A stretch of DNA of 51,249 bases from Urinicoccus timonensis (GTDB lineage Bacteria; Bacillota; Clostridia; Tissierellales; Peptoniphilaceae), in contig NZ_OCTU01000001.1 in assembly GCF_900232945.1 (NCBI RefSeq), positions 646,318 through 697,566 of the forward strand. Reading direction: 5' to 3'. Positions 1 through 7,703 of the stretch are shown here, piece after piece. Position numbers and translations under genes: made by a program. The notes beneath the pieces are model-generated. The model did no database searches. It worked only from the letters and a program-made list of their open reading frames with translations, and had not been told where the DNA came from. The stretch's first letter is position 1. The number at the start of each line of letters is the position of its first letter.

Positions 1-136
1 GTGATGTGTACCCATAAAACTGGACACAATATTTAATTAATTCGTTGTAGTGGATGCTAACCTATACTTTGTAGGTGGCATCCATTTTGTTTTTGATTGA
101 ATTCTTTCGTTATTGTAATAATCTATATACTCCTCT
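1..136. repeat. Terminal direct repeat of the window (identical to 51114-51249)
   Basis: The first 136 bases are identical to the last 136. The repeat holds one host base (G) followed by 135 bases of the left end of ISA. The host base also matches the G that precedes ISA at 51114. This is what a circularly closed contig, or a tandemly repeated segment, would give. Confidence 0.9.
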
Positions 137-900
137 ATTGCTCTCGAAAATTCGTCAAAAGAGCGATAGCTCTTTTCATAACCATAATACATTTCATTTT
201 TTAGCCTTCCAAAGAATGTCTCCATAATGGAGTTATCATAGCAATTCCCTTTTCTTGACATGGATTGCTTTATCCCATGTTTTTTAAGCTCATTGACATA
301 ATATTTATGTTGGTATTGCCAACCTTGATCTGAATGTAGTATTAAGTTCTTTAGTTTTGGAAATTTTCTAAATGCTCTTCTTAACATAGTAGATATTTGT
401 TTTAAATTAGGACTTAAGGATAAGTCGTAGGAGATAATCTCATTGGTATACATATCAAGTATTGGAGAGATGTAGCATTTACCCCAAGAAAATTTAAATT
501 CAGAGACATCCGTGGTCCATTTTTGTAAAGGTCTATCTGCTTTGAAGTCTCTATTGATTAGATTATCTGCTACTTTACCTATTTTCCCCTGATAGGAGTG
601 GTATTTTTCTTTAGAGCCCTTTCCAAAAAGTTTTCGTTCGTGCATAATCCTTTGTACTTTTTTATGGTTTATGACATAGCCTTGATTTATTAACTCCATA
701 TAGACTCTTCGCACTCCATATCTTCCTTTGTGTAGGTGAAAGATTTGGGCTATTTTATCTGCAATCGGACGATTCTTAACTTTTATTTTATCCACTTTAT
801 TTAGTTCAAAGTAGTATGTTGACCTCGGCAAATCAATGGCTCTTAAAAGATCCTTTAGTCTGTATCCTTTTTCTTTGAGTTCTTTGACAATCGCTGCTTT
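37..900 (-). CDS. IS3-family transposase OrfB (DDE integrase), ISA copy 1
   Basis: This is the catalytic part of the transposase. It has an HTH_21-like segment (KGRYGVRRVYMEL), then an rve integrase core with the DDE triad: D in WTTDVSEF, D in LHSDQGWQYQ, and E in NSIMETFFGRLKNEM after the conserved SRKGNCYDN. The only nearby start codon is a TTG at 831 inside the conserved LPRSTYY motif, so it is unlikely to be used. The frame stays open back to about 900, where an AAAAAG run (897-902) would allow -1 slippage from orfA and yield the OrfAB fusion usual for this family. I placed the start at that slippage point. The reading frame is intact, so the element could be active. Confidence 0.88.
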   Translation of the reverse strand, partial: KAAIVKELKEKGYRLKDLLRAIDLPRSTYYFELNKVDKIKVKNRPIADKIAQIFHLHKGRYGVRRVYMELINQGYVINHKKVQRIMHERKLFGKGSKEKYHSYQGKIGKVADNLINRDFKADRPLQKWTTDVSEFKFSWGKCYISPILDMYTNEIISYDLSLSPNLKQISTMLRRAFRKFPKLKNLILHSDQGWQYQHKYYVNELKKHGIKQSMSRKGNCYDNSIMETFFGRLKNEMYYGYEKSYRSFDEFSRAIEEYIDYYNNERIQSKTKWMPPTKYRLASTTTN

Positions 901-1421
901 TTCGCCTTGAGTTGCGCAGCGTAACGTTCTTCTCTCAAGGCGATCTCTTTTTTTATTATTTCATTCTCAGCCTTCATATATTCATTTTCTGCTCTAAGTC
1001 TTATGAGTTCTTCTCTTTCGGATTCATTCAGTTCTTTTGGTTTATGGATATTTTTCTTTTTCATGGTTGTATTTTTAGATTTACGGCCTTTCTTTTTATT
1101 CACAAGACCATTATATCCATCCTTTTTATACTTGTTAAGCCATGAATAAAGTTGTCCTTCATTTATTCCATTTTCGATTGCAGTTGCCTTTATTGAATTT
1201 CCAGCCAGCACTTTCGACACCATTTCTAATTTTTCATCTGGTGTCCAGTGGATATTATTTCCATGGTTTAAAATTTCTGGGCCATGAAGTTCTTCTAATC
1301 TAAACCATTTTCTAATGGAAGCATGAAGGTTTTCTTCTTTGGTCCCATCAGGTGTATCAGGCCATTTCCCTTGCCTATACAACTGTATGCACTCTTTTTT
1401 GAATTCATAGCTATATTTCAC
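855..1421 (-). CDS. IS3-family transposase OrfA (helix-turn-helix), ISA copy 1
   Basis: This 188-residue protein has two helix-turn-helix segments, one near residues 5-50 and one around EKLEMVSKVLAGNSI. A leucine/glutamate-rich coiled coil (ELNESEREELIRLRAENEYM) follows, typical of IS150-group OrfA proteins that bind the IS ends and multimerise. I chose the GTG at 1421 because AAGGAGG lies just upstream and the second copy starts there too. A longer reading frame runs from 1511 through the IS end, but it is only host sequence read in frame. The 3' end overlaps orfB in the -1 frame. Confidence 0.87.
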   Translation of the reverse strand: MKYSYEFKKECIQLYRQGKWPDTPDGTKEENLHASIRKWFRLEELHGPEILNHGNNIHWTPDEKLEMVSKVLAGNSIKATAIENGINEGQLYSWLNKYKKDGYNGLVNKKKGRKSKNTTMKKKNIHKPKELNESEREELIRLRAENEYMKAENEIIKKEIALREERYAAQLKAKKQRLSKNSKKKDTD

Positions 1422-1468
1422 AAAAATACCCTCCTTACTGGTTTGTCCAGTAAAGAGGGTACATATCA

Positions 1469-1484
1469 TTGCGGATGGTTTTTT
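1469..1484 (-). terminator. Right half of an IS-split terminator downstream of the sirtuin gene
   Basis: The sequence TTG-CGGATGG-TTTTTT abuts the IS end. Its partner half, AAAAAACCACCC-TTG, lies at 51100-51114 next to the other ISA end. Joined, they form a stem AAAAAACC(A)CC / GG(AT)GGTTTTTT with TTG in the loop. That is a bidirectional terminator between the sirtuin gene and the hydrolase promoter, interrupted by ISA. Confidence 0.6.
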
Positions 1485-1489
1485 AAGAC

Positions 1490-2341
1490 CTAAATGAGGT
1501 CTCTTAAACATTTTTCTATGGGGTCCTTGATTCCCAAGGCCTTGTCCTTAATGCTTTCTGGCACTTCGGGATCACTGGTATTAAATCGAACCAACCTTGC
1601 CTTGTCCAGGGTTTCCACCATGGTTTCAAAAGGATAGCGGATAAAGCCAGCTTGGTTAAAGCCTTCGCCAAATTCTAGGAAAAGCAAGTTTTTGTCTCTG
1701 CGGTTTTCCACAAAGTCTACAAAATCTTTTCTTTGCTTTAAATAGGGCTCAGCCACAAAATTTTCTTCCATCCGGATATTGGGAACCAAATACTTGCCAC
1801 AAGAAGGACAACGTCCCAAAATATCTTCCCGGACATTTCCATCCTCATGGATATGGCTGGAAATCCGAAAAACTTCCTTTTCATTATAGTAACGTTCATT
1901 GTTGCAGGGCTCGTAGCATTGGGAATAGGCCATGTCCCCTTGGGGCATATAGACCCTGTCCATGTCAAATCCGGCCTTTTCAACCTGTCCATCTACTGTG
2001 GTGGCAATGACAAAATAAGGCTTGTCCTTTACCAGGTCAAAGACTTCTTTATAGACCTCCATGGGCTCGGTTTCATAGCGTAAATTTTTAATCAAGTTAC
2101 TCCAAAAGGCCCAATACTCTAAGGGGTCTTCCGGGTCAAACCAATGGTAGACTCGCATCCCCTTTAAAACTGTTTCGACGCCTCTTTCCTTTAAGTCCGG
2201 CATCCATTTTTCCATCAAGTCAGGGTCTGAAAGATTGACCCCTCCAGCCTTGCTTAGGCCAGGTCCGATACCTAAAATAAGAGCATCTGCTTCCCCTAGC
2301 CATTCTTTTACCTTTAGTAATTCTTTGCTTGTAGCGTCCAT
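1490..2341 (-). CDS. Sir2-family (class M-like) sirtuin
   Basis: This 283-residue NAD-dependent protein has the Rossmann nucleotide motif as GIGPGLSKAGGVNLSD, the TTVDGQVEKAGF segment, and two cysteine pairs for zinc (SQCYEPC and CPSCG). Canonical sirtuins have HG after the TxNVDGLHxxAG stretch, with the histidine as general base. Here the segment reads PQGDMAYSQC, so glutamine replaces the catalytic histidine. That change is characteristic of class M sirtuins (SirTM), which ADP-ribosylate a lipoylated GcvH-like carrier in some Firmicutes. No macrodomain, GcvH-like or LplA gene lies nearby, so the substrate is unknown. AAGGAGG precedes the ATG. An ISA copy has split its terminator. Confidence 0.8.
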   Translation of the reverse strand: MDATSKELLKVKEWLGEADALILGIGPGLSKAGGVNLSDPDLMEKWMPDLKERGVETVLKGMRVYHWFDPEDPLEYWAFWSNLIKNLRYETEPMEVYKEVFDLVKDKPYFVIATTVDGQVEKAGFDMDRVYMPQGDMAYSQCYEPCNNERYYNEKEVFRISSHIHEDGNVREDILGRCPSCGKYLVPNIRMEENFVAEPYLKQRKDFVDFVENRRDKNLLFLEFGEGFNQAGFIRYPFETMVETLDKARLVRFNTSDPEVPESIKDKALGIKDPIEKCLRDLI

Positions 2342-2444
2342 ACTATTTCCTCCTTTTTAAAAATAGATGGAATCTTCTACTGCTCAATTACCCCTAAGTT
2401 TATTTTAACATATCCTGCTAAACTTTCAATAAAAATCCGTCCCT

Positions 2445-2984
2445 CTACAAGTTCTCCAAATCCAGGCCACAGCGGTTGCAATACTTGGCATGGACACTGA
2501 CTTGGTTGCCACAGTTGGGACACATCTTGGTTAGGATTTCCACATTATCCACAAAAATCCCTCGTTTAAAGACCTTGGTTTCCTCCATGCTGGACCCACA
2601 ATTGCTACAGAATTGGTCTCCTTCTTCCATGACCTCATTGCAATGGGGACAGCGCTTTTGAGGCTGGTCTTGTCCCTCTTCCATAAGGTCTTGCTTGAGC
2701 TGGTTTTCCAGGGCCTTTAAAATTTCTTTTTGCTGGTCCAGCTTGATCATGAGTTCATGGAGGACCTTTTTGGACTGGTCGGACCCTTCTTCTATACTTT
2801 GATAATAAGCCTCTCCCAGTTCTTCATAGAGCCGCTTAATCTCCCCTTCCACCTGGGACTTTTCCAAGCGAAGCTTTGACTGGCGGCTGTATTTTTTAGC
2901 CTGGTAGTGGATTTTTTCCTTGGAATCCTTTAAGGCGTCAAAGGTCTTTTCAATACCCTTGCCAATTGAGTGAAAAACATCCAT
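2445..2984 (-). CDS. Zinc-ribbon protein with N-terminal coiled coil
   Basis: This 179-residue cytosolic protein has no signal peptide or membrane segment. Residues 1-105 are highly charged and predicted helical/coiled coil (for example EGEIKRLYEELGEAYYQS). They are followed by two four-cysteine zinc ribbons, CPHC...CSNCG near residue 112 and CPNCG...CNRCG near residue 155. Proteins of this layout are common in Bacillota and mostly uncharacterised. The gene stands alone between the sirtuin and the divergent glutaredoxin gene. I cannot assign a function. Confidence 0.8.
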   Translation of the reverse strand: MDVFHSIGKGIEKTFDALKDSKEKIHYQAKKYSRQSKLRLEKSQVEGEIKRLYEELGEAYYQSIEEGSDQSKKVLHELMIKLDQQKEILKALENQLKQDLMEEGQDQPQKRCPHCNEVMEEGDQFCSNCGSSMEETKVFKRGIFVDNVEILTKMCPNCGNQVSVHAKYCNRCGLDLENL

Positions 2985-3071
2985 TTTCTTACCCCCTTTC
3001 CTCTACTCTAGCACATTTTTCTTCTCAAACAAGCTAGTTTTCCACTTCTTAGAATTTCTCTTACTAATTCC

Positions 3072-3101
3072 TTGATTAACTTGGCCCAGCTTGGGTAAAA
3101 G
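3072..3101 (+). promoter_or_regulatory. Putative sigma-A promoter of the glutaredoxin gene
   Basis: TTGATT (3072-3077) and TAAAAG (3096-3101) are separated by 18 bases. They lie just before the AAAGGAG ribosome binding site and the ATG at 3129. The match to consensus is only moderate. Confidence 0.4.
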
Positions 3102-3128
3102 TAGGGCAAAGACAAGAAAGGAGCCTTT

Positions 3129-3365
3129 ATGGAAAATTTAAGACTTTTTACGTCCACCTACTGCCCCTATTGTGAACGGGTTAAGCTAGTTATGGAAAAC
3201 AAGGGAATTACAGGGGTCGAAATCATCAACATCGACACCGACCCAGACATGCGGGACTACCTTATTGAAAAGGGTGGAAAAAAACAAGTTCCCTGTTTGT
3301 TTATTGGTGACCAAGCCATGTATGAATCTCAAGAGATTATCAATTACCTGGAAAGTCACTGCTAA
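3129..3365 (+). CDS. Glutaredoxin-like thiol-disulfide protein
   Basis: This 78-residue protein is a single thioredoxin-fold domain. It has the redox motif CPYC at residues 12-15, the cis-proline motif QVPCLFIGD, and the C-terminal glutaredoxin motif YESQEIINYLE. The length is normal for small glutaredoxins. It would reduce disulfides in the cytosol, probably with a low-molecular-weight thiol or thioredoxin reductase as electron donor; nothing here shows which. It is the only plus-strand gene in this part of the window and faces the antiporter gene across a shared bidirectional terminator. Confidence 0.88.
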   Translation: MENLRLFTSTYCPYCERVKLVMENKGITGVEIINIDTDPDMRDYLIEKGGKKQVPCLFIGDQAMYESQEIINYLESHC

Positions 3366-3374
3366 TCCTATATG

Positions 3375-3404
3375 AAAAAAGGAAGCCCTAGGGCTTCCTT
3401 TTTT
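3375..3404. terminator. Bidirectional rho-independent terminator
   Basis: This is a perfect hairpin of AAAAAAGGAAGCCC, a TA centre, and GGGCTTCCTTTTTT. It has an A-tract on one side and a T-tract on the other. It lies between the convergent glutaredoxin and antiporter genes, touches the antiporter stop codon, and can serve both. Confidence 0.9.
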
Positions 3405-4988
3405 CATTGTCCACTTTCGTGGTCAATGGCTTCTTGTAATTTTTCTCCCTGGAGTAAAACCACACGGTCATCCACCTGGAGGACGGTGTCTCCCCGAGGG
3501 ATTTCCACCCCTCCTTGGGCTGTTTGAAGCATGACGATTAATTCATTTTCTCCAATATCCAAGTCCTTGATTCTTTCTCCCACCCAGGCATGGCAGGGGG
3601 CCAATTTAATTTCTAGCAAGGACTGGCCGGACTGGTCAAAGTGGCTTTCTCCCCCCATGACAATGATGTCACCCTCTTTCAAGACTGTCTCCCCTCGGGG
3701 GATGATGGTCTTGCCATCCCGTTCAATTTTGGCAATGATAAAGTTAAAAACCATCTTGAGGTCCTTAATCTTCATCCCTACAAACATGGACTGGTCTGTA
3801 ACCCTAGTTTGGATAAAGCCCAGCTTGGACTTGTCCTGGTAGTAATTAAAGGTCTTAAGGACCGTATCATTGGGATCAAACATCTTCAAGACCTTGGTGG
3901 CCCAGGCCATAAGAGATCCTTGGATTAAAAGAGAAAATAGGCAGATGGCAAAGACAATATGGAAGAGGTCAATATCCAGGCCCGCTCCTGTATTGACGGC
4001 CATAATGGCAAAGGCAATAGCTGCAGCTCCACGAATCCCTGCCAGGGAAATCAAGGCCAGCTGGTTCTTCTTCAAACGGAAGGGAGCCATAAGGCCTAGG
4101 ACGGACAAGGGTCTGGCCACCAGGGTCATAAAGGCCATAATGGCAAGACCCAGGGGTAGAGCATGAAAGATATTCCGAGGATTGGACAGAAGTCCCAAGA
4201 GGAAGAAGAGCATGATTTGGACCAAGTGGGAAAGGCCATCGTAGAAAAAGACCACTTCCTTTTTTCCTACATACTCATTGTTACCCAGGATAATCCCAGC
4301 AATGTAGAGGGCTAAAAAGCCATTGCCTCCAATGAGCTTGCTCATTCCATAAACCCCCAACATCAGGGCAGCAATAAAGACCACAAAGAGGCCATCTTCG
4401 TTGAATTTATACTTTCTCACTACGGCCAGGCAAAGGTAGCCTACAGAAAAACCCACCAGGCCCCCAAAAAATACCTGACGGAAAATCAAGACCGGTACTG
4501 AAAGGTCTGACCCTGTTAGGATGGCCAAAAAGACCATGGTCATGGTATAGGCTGTCGGGTCATTGGAGCCGGATTCAATTTCCAAAAGAGAGGCGGTATT
4601 GTACTTGAGGTTTAGGTTTTTGGATACCAGGATGTTGGAAACTGAGGCATAGTCTGTGGACCCCACCACTGCTCCTAAGAGCATGGATTCCACCAAGCCA
4701 AAGCCCAGGACATAGTGGCAAAAGAGTCCTGTGAGACCTGCTGTAAAGACAACTCCCAGACTGGCCCATAGACCAGTTGGTCCCAAAGCCCCCGTAAAAC
4801 ATAATAACCATTAAGGACATGGAGGCGATTTGGTCAACCAGGTTGTAGTCATTAAAGTTCCAACCTCCAGCAGCAAAGGCAATTCCCAGGCCCAAAAAGA
4901 GTAAGAGGGCCGGAAGGCCAGACTTGTTAGAGATTCGAATGGCTACCAGGGCCAAAAGTAGTATACCGGTAACGATCAGGGTGTTCAT
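3404..4988 (-). pseudogene. K+/H+ antiporter (CvrA/NhaP2-like), frameshifted
   Basis: This is a cation/proton antiporter with an N-terminal CPA1-type membrane domain and two C-terminal TrkA_C (RCK_C) segments (VGMKIKDLKMVFNFIIAKI and WVGERIKDLDIGENELIV). The N-terminal part (start 4988, MNTLIVTGILLLALVAIRI) stays in frame until about FYGGFGTNW near 4790. The rest continues from ASLGVVFTAG in the next frame. The family normally has about 15 residues between these points (GTNW...AKPV...LGVV), and they are missing. A short out-of-frame deletion is therefore more likely than a single-base sequencing error. Downstream codons remain clean, so the damage is recent. The gene might otherwise be phase-variable, but I see no simple repeat at the break. 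Confidence 0.8.
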
Positions 4989-5024
4989 AGGAGCTCCTTC
5001 TAATGTCTAGTTAGGAAAACTTCT

Positions 5025-5630
5025 TTACAGGCTTTCCTTCCAGGTTAAAATTTCTTGTCTTTCCCCGGTGCTAATGTCTCCCCTTTCTACGGAAAGGTCT
5101 AAGAGTTCTGTTAGGTTACTTGCAGAATAGTGGTCAAGGCCTGCTTTTCTAAAATTTTCTTGACAGCGGTCCAGGTCATAGGTAAAGATGCTCAAGACTC
5201 CAATGACATCAAAACCTGCTTCTTGACAAACCTTGGCCGCTTCAATAGAGGACCCTCCTGTTGAAAAGAGGTCTTCAATAACCAAGGCCTTGGATCCGGG
5301 GAAGATCTCCCCTTCAATTTGCTTGGCCTTGCCATGGTCCTTGGCCTTGGATCGAACAAAGCCCATGGGTAGTTTTAAGCGGTTGGCAATGAGAGCAGCA
5401 TGGGGAATTCCTGCAGTGGCTGTCCCCATAATGTAGTCCACCCGGGGGAATTTTTCATGGATAAGGGAAATCAAGGCCTCAATGACAATGCTCCACTCTT
5501 GGGGATAGCTCATTAAGAGGCGGTTGTCACAATAGATGGGTGACTTGATTCCTGAGGCCCAGGTAAAGGGGTCTTTGGGAGACAGGCTGACGGCTTTAAT
5601 GTCTAATAGGGTTTCTGCTACGTGTTTCAT
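5025..5630 (-). CDS. pyrE: Orotate phosphoribosyltransferase
   Basis: This 201-residue enzyme converts orotate and PRPP to orotidine monophosphate in de novo UMP synthesis. The PRPP-binding motif is ALVIEDLFSTGGSS (residues 113-126). The N-terminal FTWASGIKSPIYCDNR is typical of OPRTases, and the flexible loop lysines are in RSKAKDHGKAKQIEG. The ATG overlaps the TGA of pyrF by 4 bases (ATGA), so the pair is translationally coupled and in pathway-linked order. The carbamoyl-phosphate and dihydroorotate genes are not in the window. Confidence 0.95.
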   Translation of the reverse strand: MKHVAETLLDIKAVSLSPKDPFTWASGIKSPIYCDNRLLMSYPQEWSIVIEALISLIHEKFPRVDYIMGTATAGIPHAALIANRLKLPMGFVRSKAKDHGKAKQIEGEIFPGSKALVIEDLFSTGGSSIEAAKVCQEAGFDVIGVLSIFTYDLDRCQENFRKAGLDHYSASNLTELLDLSVERGDISTGERQEILTWKESL

Positions 5631-6325
5631 ACTTCCTCCTTGAGAAATTCTTCCTTGATAGCCCTATAGGCTTCCAGGGGATCTTGGGCATTACGGATGG
5701 GGCGGCCAACGACAATATAGTCTGAGCCAGCCTTGGCTGCTTGGGCCGGAGTCATGGTTCTTTTTTGGTCATCTTGACCAGCTTGGCCACCGGGACGGAT
5801 TCCTGGAGTTACGGCAACAAAGTCCCCCAGGTCTTTTTTCAAGTCTGCTACTTCTTGGGCCGAGCAAACCAGACCATGGAGACCGGCATCCAGGCCTAAT
5901 TTCCCATAGGACTTTACCACATCCTTTAGGCTGCCTTGGATGGATAGGTCTCTTAGGTCCTCTTCCTCCATACTAGTTAGGACCGTAACCCCCAAGAGGA
6001 TGGTGGAGGACTTGGCTTGGTCCAAAATTTCCCGGGCCCCTTGGATGGCCTTTTTCCCTGCCGGAATGTGGAGGTTAACCATGTCCACGTCCAGGTCCAA
6101 GACTGACCGGACAGCCCCCCAAACGGTATTGGGAATATCGTGAAATTTTAAGTCTAAAAAGACCTTGTGGCCTCTTTTTTTAATTTCCCGGACAATGTCG
6201 GGTCCTTCCTTGTAAAACAACTCCATTCCCACCTTGGTGTAAATGGCTTGGTCAAACTTGTCTAAAAATTCATAAGCCTCTTCTTTTCCCGAAAAATCCA
6301 AGGCTACAATTACATCTTTTGCCAT
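5627..6325 (-). CDS. pyrF: Orotidine 5'-phosphate decarboxylase
   Basis: This 232-residue TIM-barrel enzyme decarboxylates OMP to UMP. The family signature is clear: VALDFSG near the start, then VFLDLKFHDIPNTV (residues about 55-68) with the catalytic Asp-x-Lys-x-x-Asp network. The phosphate-binding end is VTPGIRPGG and VVGRPI. The length is that of class I bacterial enzymes. AAGGAGG precedes the ATG. It is the first gene of a pyrF-pyrE operon, with an extended -10 promoter just upstream. Confidence 0.95.
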   Translation of the reverse strand: MAKDVIVALDFSGKEEAYEFLDKFDQAIYTKVGMELFYKEGPDIVREIKKRGHKVFLDLKFHDIPNTVWGAVRSVLDLDVDMVNLHIPAGKKAIQGAREILDQAKSSTILLGVTVLTSMEEEDLRDLSIQGSLKDVVKSYGKLGLDAGLHGLVCSAQEVADLKKDLGDFVAVTPGIRPGGQAGQDDQKRTMTPAQAAKAGSDYIVVGRPIRNAQDPLEAYRAIKEEFLKEEV

Positions 6326-6348
6326 AAGAACCTCCTTCTTTTTTTACT

Positions 6349-6377
6349 ATTATACCATTAGTCCCTGGAAAAGATAA
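6349..6377 (-). promoter_or_regulatory. Promoter of pyrF-pyrE
   Basis: The minus strand reads ATGGTATAAT with the -10 TATAAT at 6349-6354 and a TGn extension. A weak -35 (TTATCT) lies 17 bases upstream. It sits about 25 bases before the pyrF start and directly after the terminator of the upstream operon. I see no PyrR-type leader hairpin in this short space. Confidence 0.5.
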
Positions 6378-6412
6378 AATAAAAAACAGACAATCCTAGG
6401 ATTGTCTGTCTT
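6377..6412 (-). terminator. Terminator of the sigma factor operon
   Basis: On the minus strand the stem AGACAATCCT/AGGATTGTCT is followed by GTTTTTTATTTTA. It lies directly after the stop codon of the zinc-ribbon membrane protein gene. Confidence 0.8.
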
Positions 6413-6417
6413 CTCAT

Positions 6418-6825
6418 TTATTGAACAGAAGGACCATAGACCATGGCTGCAAAGAAAAATACTAAAATGGTTATAATCCCTAGGACCAATAAGCCTAAAG
6501 CCCACTTCCAAAGAGGGTTGGTTTGACTCTCTTTCATGATATCCTTGTCCAAGGGGCTTCCACAAATTTCACAGTAGTCTGCCCTGTAGCTGTTCATGTG
6601 CCGGCAATTTTCACAGCGGACTTGTTTTTCCCTCTTGACCAAAAGCAGGTAGAGGATAATCCCCAAGAGGTTTGGAACAACCAAGACCACCAAGAGCCAT
6701 ACGAGGCCATTTTCTCCATTTGCTTCAGCATCCTTATAGACCCAGATGGCAAATAGGATGGAAGAGGCTAGTATCATCAACATAGGAATAATCATAAATA
6801 GGGGTGCTATACTTGCAATATACAT
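6418..6825 (-). CDS. Membrane protein with cytosolic zinc ribbon
   Basis: This 135-residue protein has hydrophobic segments at about residues 5-28, 42-62 and 108-130. A four-cysteine zinc ribbon between the second and third reads CENCRHMNSYRADYCEICGSPL. The first two segments, with VYKDAEANGENGLVW between them, resemble the PLDc_N-type membrane domain seen in many small Bacillota proteins. The gene follows the anti-sigma candidate with a TAAATG junction, so translation is coupled. It is the last gene of the sigma operon. Its role is unknown; sensing or membrane stress is only suggested by context. Confidence 0.75.
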   Translation of the reverse strand: MYIASIAPLFMIIPMLMILASSILFAIWVYKDAEANGENGLVWLLVVLVVPNLLGIILYLLLVKREKQVRCENCRHMNSYRADYCEICGSPLDKDIMKESQTNPLWKWALGLLVLGIITILVFFFAAMVYGPSVQ

Positions 6826-7146
6826 TTAAATCTCTCCTTTTTTCCATTGGTGAATTAAAACTAGGGCAAATAGCAGGCTCAGGCTTAGAACCTCCAGGCA
6901 GATACAGGCCAGGACCAGGAGTTTTCCTGGACTCAAGTAGTTCTGTAGAATCTTCAAAGCTGGGACAAAAAGTCCCCACTGGTAGATGAAGCTCAAAACT
7001 AGGAGGCCTAGTATATAGCTGTTGATGGGATTTTTTTCTTTCCCATCCATAATCCTAGCCCGGATTTCCCGGTCCAAGTGGCTGGGAACCCGAATTTCTT
7101 TATGAAGTTCTTCTTTTAATAGGTCATCCATCCAATCATTGGTCAT
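6826..7146 (-). CDS. Probable anti-sigma factor (small membrane protein)
   Basis: This 106-residue protein has a soluble N-terminal part of about 40 residues (MTNDWMDDLLKEELHKEIRVP) and two membrane segments at about 43-62 and 74-96. It lacks the HxxxCxxC zinc motif of classical ZAS anti-sigma factors. Its start overlaps the sigma factor gene by 11 bases. The arrangement of cytosolic helical domain, membrane anchor and coupling to an ECF sigma gene is typical of anti-sigma factors. The assignment rests on context, not on recognisable homology. Confidence 0.55.
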   Translation of the reverse strand: MTNDWMDDLLKEELHKEIRVPSHLDREIRARIMDGKEKNPINSYILGLLVLSFIYQWGLFVPALKILQNYLSPGKLLVLACICLEVLSLSLLFALVLIHQWKKGEI

Positions 7147-7648
7147 GGCGGTACTCCTTTAAGTTTTCTTTTAAGGTCTCCTTGGCATAGTGGAGACGGC
7201 TTTTGACCGTTCCCTCTGGCAAGTCAAGGCTTTGGGCAATCTCTTTTAGGCTGTAATCAGCCATGTAAAAGAGCAAGACCACCTCCCGCATTGGGTCTGG
7301 CAGGTCTAAGATTGCCTGGTTAATCTCTCTGGATTTTTCTCTTTCCAAGACCTGGTCTTCCAGGCTAGGCCCCTGGTCCACTAGGCTAATTAAGAGGTCT
7401 TCTGAGGTCTCTGGTGCAAGTCGATTCCTCCTGGCCCATTTTCTCCGGCCATCCTGCCACTTTCTATGGGCAATCCGGAACAAAAGAGACCGAAAAGTCT
7501 CTGGGTCCACGTCCTGGTCATAGGTCAGAGCCAGAACAAAGCTGTCTTGGTAGAGGTCATCCGCCTGGTCCCTATCCTTAGTCAAAGTCAGACAAAAGCG
7601 ATAGAGGTCAGGACCATATTCTTGAATCATCTGCTGGTTGAAGTTCAT
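7136..7648 (-). CDS. RNA polymerase ECF-type sigma factor
   Basis: This is a sigma-70-family protein of about 170 residues. Region 2 (YGPDLYRFCLTLTKDRDQADDLYQDSFV) contains the conserved ADDLYQD segment. Region 4 (LPDPMREVVLLFYMADYSLKEIAQSL, then PEGTVKSRLHYAKETLK) carries the promoter-binding helix-turn-helix. I chose the ATG at 7648 because GAAGGGGG lies five bases upstream; a GTG five codons earlier overlaps that ribosome binding site. It heads a three-gene operon with a probable anti-sigma factor and a zinc-ribbon membrane protein. The stimulus and regulon cannot be read from here. Confidence 0.88.
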   Translation of the reverse strand: MNFNQQMIQEYGPDLYRFCLTLTKDRDQADDLYQDSFVLALTYDQDVDPETFRSLLFRIAHRKWQDGRRKWARRNRLAPETSEDLLISLVDQGPSLEDQVLEREKSREINQAILDLPDPMREVVLLFYMADYSLKEIAQSLDLPEGTVKSRLHYAKETLKENLKEYRHDQ

Positions 7649-7703
7649 ATTTGCCCCCTTCACTTAGAATTGGTCATGAGACCCAGAAAGGTTCAAAATT
7701 TTT

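Larger units (their letters stand above)
2..1468 (-). mobile_element. ISA copy 1, IS3-family (IS150-group) insertion sequence
   Basis: This 1467-bp element has imperfect terminal inverted repeats. The left end reads TGATGTGTACCC then ACTGGACA, and the right end read inward gives TGATATGTACCC then ACTGGACA. It starts with TG and ends with CA, as IS3-family elements do. It carries orfA and orfB on the minus strand, linked by a probable -1 frameshift. The right flank is TTG followed by the right half of a terminator. Taking 51114 as its true left neighbour gives a TTG duplication. It appears identical to the copy at 25020-26486, which implies recent transposition or gene conversion. Its AT-rich base composition differs from the host genes. 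Confidence 0.93.

Noticed and set aside
912..1145. Plus-strand frame inside ISA orfA (also at 25930-26163)
   Set aside because: It is the antisense of the OrfA coiled coil and is hydrophobic only because of T-rich codons.
1422..1511. Upstream extension of ISA orfA into host sequence (30 extra codons)
   Set aside because: The extension runs through the IS end and only exists in copy 1. Copy 2 begins at the GTG with a proper ribosome binding site.
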